Shown here piece by piece: positions 61,921-64,000 of a DNA stretch of 64,000 bases. Positions within the stretch are counted from its first letter, which is position 1; every line of letters begins with the position of its first letter. Source of the stretch: Allobosea sp. BK604. Its GTDB lineage: Bacteria; Pseudomonadota; Alphaproteobacteria; Rhizobiales; Beijerinckiaceae. The notes under the pieces were generated by a model. It did no database searches. It was not told the DNA's origin and was given only the letters and a program-made list of their open reading frames with translations. The stretch is from the NCBI RefSeq assembly GCF_004341515.1, contig NZ_SLZF01000008.1, forward strand, positions 124,001-188,000. Reading direction: 5' to 3'. Both the position numbers and the translations under genes were made by a program.

Positions 61921-61965
61921 GCATCGGCTTTTCCGAAAACAGCAATCCACTTCTCGGGCCGATGC
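61921..61965. repeat. Short palindromic intergenic repeat, copy 1
   Basis: GCATCGGcttttCCGAAAA and TTCTCGGgCCGATGC ends form an imperfect hairpin. It is related to the element at 63428-63478 (shared TTTTCCGAAAA-type arm, caaccCAC loop and TTTTCGG arm). Confidence 0.7.
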
Positions 61966-61984
61966 ACTAGCGAGGACGCCGGGA

Positions 61985-62230
61985 TCAGGTGCCGACCGCG
62001 TCCTTCACGCATTTATTGGTGAAGCTCGTCTTGGCCGCGCCGGCGAGCTTCTTGTCGGCGGCCTGCTTGTCGCAGGCAGCGCCGACATCCTTCTCGCACT
62101 TGGTCAGGAAACTGGTCTTGGCGGCGCCGGCGAGCTTCTTCTCGGTGGCCTGCGTCGTGCAACTCGCGCTCTGGGCATGGGCGAGGCTGGAGAGGCAGGT
62201 CAGGGCGAGCGCTGCGATCAAGGTCTTCAT
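61985..62230 (-). CDS. PsiF-repeat exported protein
   Basis: An 81-residue secreted protein. A signal peptide ends at AHAQ (about 19). Two PsiF repeats follow (EKKLAGAAKTSFLTKC and DKKLAGAAKTSFTNKC), each with a Cys at the end and another Cys before it. PsiF was named as a phosphate-starvation-inducible product in E. coli; its function is unknown. GGAGG lies 7 bases before ATG 62230; the frame runs slightly further upstream. Confidence 0.88.
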   Translation of the reverse strand: MKTLIAALALTCLSSLAHAQSASCTTQATEKKLAGAAKTSFLTKCEKDVGAACDKQAADKKLAGAAKTSFTNKCVKDAVGT

Positions 62231-62432
62231 GATGGTCCTCCCCGAATCTGGGTTCGCCAATGATAGCAGAGGCTTGGAGAGGTGTCAGCGAAGGCGGGTC
62301 GCGAAGTAGAGCGGGCAGCCGCCCGCTCCTGCGATAGAATATGGCTAATGCAATTTTACCATATTCATTCAAATTGAGTTCACTTTCCGGCCTATAGGGT
62401 GGGCCGATCGCTCTCGCGAAAGGGAGGGTATC

Positions 62433-62585
62433 GTGAAGATTGCATGGTTGATCTGGCTGATGCGGGGCTTCATCGCCTTCGTCTTCGTGCTTTGCCTGTT
62501 CGGCCCCTATGGTCTTTCGATTCTGATCGGCTGCCTCGGCCTCGGCTGCTATTTCTACAGGAACGAGGTTGGCTCGCACCTGTAG
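62433..62585 (+). CDS. 50-residue membrane protein
   Basis: A short gene of 51 codons including stop. GTG 62433 has AGGGAGGG 4-5 bases upstream. The product starts KIAWLIWLMRGFIAF and has two hydrophobic segments (FIAFVFVLCLFG; LSILIGCLGLGCYFYR) with a short Pro/Gly turn, so a two-helix membrane hairpin. It is followed by a strong bidirectional terminator. Function not recognised. Confidence 0.65.
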   Translation: MKIAWLIWLMRGFIAFVFVLCLFGPYGLSILIGCLGLGCYFYRNEVGSHL

Positions 62586-62626
62586 GCAGCCAAGCCGGTC
62601 GAACGGCCGGGCCTGTCGCGCAAAGG

Positions 62627-62656
62627 AAAAGGGCGGCTCTCGCGAGCCGCCCTTTT
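62627..62656. terminator. Bidirectional terminator
   Basis: AAAA-GGGCGGCTC-tcgc-GAGCCGCCC-TTTT. It serves the small membrane gene on the plus strand and rpsD on the minus strand. Confidence 0.92.
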
Positions 62657-62705
62657 CTGATTCCGGCCAGGGCCTTGCGGCCCGGCGCTCCGATCTTGAG
62701 TCAAC

Positions 62706-63323
62706 TCAGCGCGAGTAGAACTCGATGACCAGGTTCGGTTCCATCTGCACCGCGTAGGGCACGTCCGTCAGGGTCGGGGTGCGGGTGAAGTTGGCCGAGA
62801 ACTTGGTGTGGTCGGCGTCGATATAATCCGGCACGTCACGCTCGGCGAGGGCGGCCGACTCGATGACGATGGCGAGCTGGCGCGAGCTCTCCTTGACCGC
62901 GATCACGTCGCCCGGCTTGACCTGATAGGAGGCGATGTTGACGCGGCGGCCGTTCACCGTGATGTGGCCGTGGTTGATGAACTGGCGGGCGGCGAAGACC
63001 GTCGGCACGAACTTGGCGCGGTAGATCACCGCGTCGAGACGGCGCTCGAGCAGGCCGACCAGGTTCTCGCCCGAGTCGCCCTTGAGGCGGATCGCCTCGG
63101 CATAGTAGCGGCGGAACTGCTTCTCGGAGATCGAGCCGTAATAGCCCTTCAGCTTCTGCTTGGCGCGCAGCTGCGTGCCGAAGTCGGAGAGCTTGCCCTT
63201 GCGGCGCTGGCCGTGCTGGCCCGGGCCGTATTCGCGGCGGTTGACCGGGGACTTCGGACGGCCCCAGATGTTCTGACCGAGACGGCGGTCAATCTTGTAC
63301 TTCGCCTCATGGCGCTTCGACAT
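62706..63323 (-). CDS. rpsD: 30S ribosomal protein S4
   Basis: A 205-residue primary 16S rRNA-binding protein. SKRHEAKYKIDRRLGQNIWG, REYGPGQHGQRRKGKLSDFG (each in part) and the S4 domain LERRLDAVIYRAKFVPT with QFINHGHITVNGRRVNI are typical of the alphaproteobacterial form. It lacks the N-terminal zinc cysteines. Start: ATG 63323 with AGGA eight bases upstream; the open frame extends to 63461 but without similarity. It stands alone, not in the alpha operon with rpoA. Confidence 0.97.
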   Translation of the reverse strand: MSKRHEAKYKIDRRLGQNIWGRPKSPVNRREYGPGQHGQRRKGKLSDFGTQLRAKQKLKGYYGSISEKQFRRYYAEAIRLKGDSGENLVGLLERRLDAVIYRAKFVPTVFAARQFINHGHITVNGRRVNIASYQVKPGDVIAVKESSRQLAIVIESAALAERDVPDYIDADHTKFSANFTRTPTLTDVPYAVQMEPNLVIEFYSR

Positions 63324-63427
63324 GTCGCGTGTCCTCTGTGGTTCGCGAGTTGAGGACCGCGCCCTCCTGTCCCCGTGCCAGCTCGCCGCGCATCCTTGCG
63401 GATGCAGATGGCGACCTGCCATTTTTT

Positions 63428-63478
63428 CGAGCATCGGATTTGTCCGAAAAGTGCAACCCACTTTTCGGTCCTTTGCTC
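63428..63478. repeat. Short palindromic intergenic repeat, copy 2
   Basis: Inner stem CCGAAAAGTG / CCACTTTTCGG with a 4-base loop, flanked by GAGCATCGG and CCTTTGCTC. It lies upstream of rpsD. Related to the element at 61921-61965. Confidence 0.75.
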
Positions 63479-63617
63479 CCGGGGCGACAGATCCGGCTCT
63501 GAAGTGAGCGGATCACGGGTGCGGAAAAAGCCGCGCGGCCCCGTGAGGAGCCGCGCGACGGGAGCCCTATAGGCGCAAAAGCCGGCTCAAGTCAATCGAC
63601 AGGGCAAAACCGCGCCC

Positions 63618-63866
63618 TCACCAGCGGCGGCCATAGACATGCCGGGGTCCGTGATAGGAGTGGCGCACCTGCCAGCGGCGGTGCTTGTACCAGCCATAAT
63701 GATGGCCGCGATTCCAGCCGTAATGCCGACGCGGGCCATGGTGCCAGCCGTGGTGACCATGATTTTTCTGCCAGCCATGCGGCCTGGCCTGAGCCTCCGA
63801 GCCTGCGCCGGGTCCGACGGCGGCGAGGCCAAGCGCAAGCGCCGCCATCAGCAAAAGCTTCTTCAT
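63618..63866 (-). CDS. Small exported His/Gly/Arg-rich protein
   Basis: An 82-residue protein. ATG 63866 has AGGAGG upstream. The signal peptide (LLLMAALALGLAAVG, cleavage near EAQA) is followed by a mature part very rich in His, Gly, Tyr, Trp and Arg (GHHGWHHGPRRHYGWNRG in part). Such proteins are common in Hyphomicrobiales. Metal binding is possible but unproven. Confidence 0.75.
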   Translation of the reverse strand: MKKLLLMAALALGLAAVGPGAGSEAQARPHGWQKNHGHHGWHHGPRRHYGWNRGHHYGWYKHRRWQVRHSYHGPRHVYGRRW

Positions 63867-63956
63867 CGCATATCCTCCTATCCAGACCGCCGCGGGCGGT
63901 GGAGGGGAGAACGCTCGGTCGGCCAATCCGTTCCGGCCGCGAGTTGGAGCGGGACC

Positions 63957-64000
63957 TCAGTTCGCCAGCGGCATCGGCTCGAGCGATACCTGGGCCAGTC
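63957..64000 (-). CDS. Possible 3' end of a gene running out of the window
   Basis: On the minus strand an open frame enters from the window edge and stops at TGA 63957-63959, ending LAQVSLEPMPLAN. Only 13 codons are visible, so this is weak. Confidence 0.3.
   Translation of the reverse strand, partial: LAQVSLEPMPLAN

Noticed and set aside
63587..63838. Alternative minus-strand frame overlapping the His-rich exported protein
   Set aside because: The frame from ATG 63866 has AGGAGG and a clean signal peptide; the alternative has neither.

Overview
The window is high-GC DNA from an alphaproteobacterium, most likely a Hyphomicrobiales member close to Bosea. This is inferred from several things: the flgBC-fliEQR-flhB-cckA and fliLM-motE / flgFGAH arrangement, perfect CtrA boxes, a DksA with a degenerate zinc finger, ATP12, an alphaproteobacterial-type S4, and dispersed ~100-bp palindromic-ended repeats. 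No phage, transposase, CRISPR array, rRNA or tRNA was seen.

Region by region. (1) 1-1.4 kb holds the end of a hemolysin-III/PAQR protein and two small hypotheticals. (2) 1.7-9.9 kb is a carbohydrate island on the minus strand: manA, a GT4 glycosyltransferase fused to a second large domain, and a GH130 enzyme in one operon, then a GH13 glucosidase and a GT4 in another. (3) 10.3-11.35 kb is gene-poor. (4) 11.35-18.1 kb is a catabolic cluster: a GntR/FCD regulator divergent from TctBAC (tripartite tricarboxylate transporter), a PEP-mutase/isocitrate-lyase-superfamily lyase and a two-subunit aconitase-family hydro-lyase. It looks like import, hydration and C-C cleavage of a (methylated) di- or tricarboxylate. 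A Tat-exported alpha/beta hydrolase follows. (5) 19.3-25.9 kb is an amino-acid locus: Asp/Glu-type racemase, class V PLP enzyme and a complete polar amino-acid ABC transporter, divergent from a MocR regulator.

(6) 26-46 kb is a flagellar region. The minus-strand operon flgB-flgC-fliE-fliQ-fliR-flhB leads into cckA. A plus-strand fliO (with a very large Pro/Ala-rich tail) and fliP follow, then a Sel1 protein. The minus-strand operon fliL-fliM-DUF6468-motE-(1155-aa TPR protein) diverges from flgF-flgG-flgA-flgH. CtrA boxes lie in both divergent promoter regions, and a sigma-54-type -24/-12 element lies upstream of flgF. Because CckA feeds the CtrA phosphorelay, the locus carries both the regulator's kinase and its targets.

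(7) 46-64 kb is mostly housekeeping and accessory: dksA, an AlgI-type MBOAT/SGNH acyltransferase pair, an HxlR-KAS II operon, a quinone oxidoreductase with divergent LysR, a propionyl-CoA-carboxylase-type beta chain, a DUF1801 protein, ATP12, an SDR with divergent AraC, a membrane chemoreceptor coupled to a small gene, a P1-type peptidase, an LTXXQ (Spy-like) protein, a PsiF-repeat protein, a 50-residue membrane protein and rpsD.

Start sites were chosen from codon, Shine-Dalgarno and family length. Several differ from the longest open frame, and each such case is stated.
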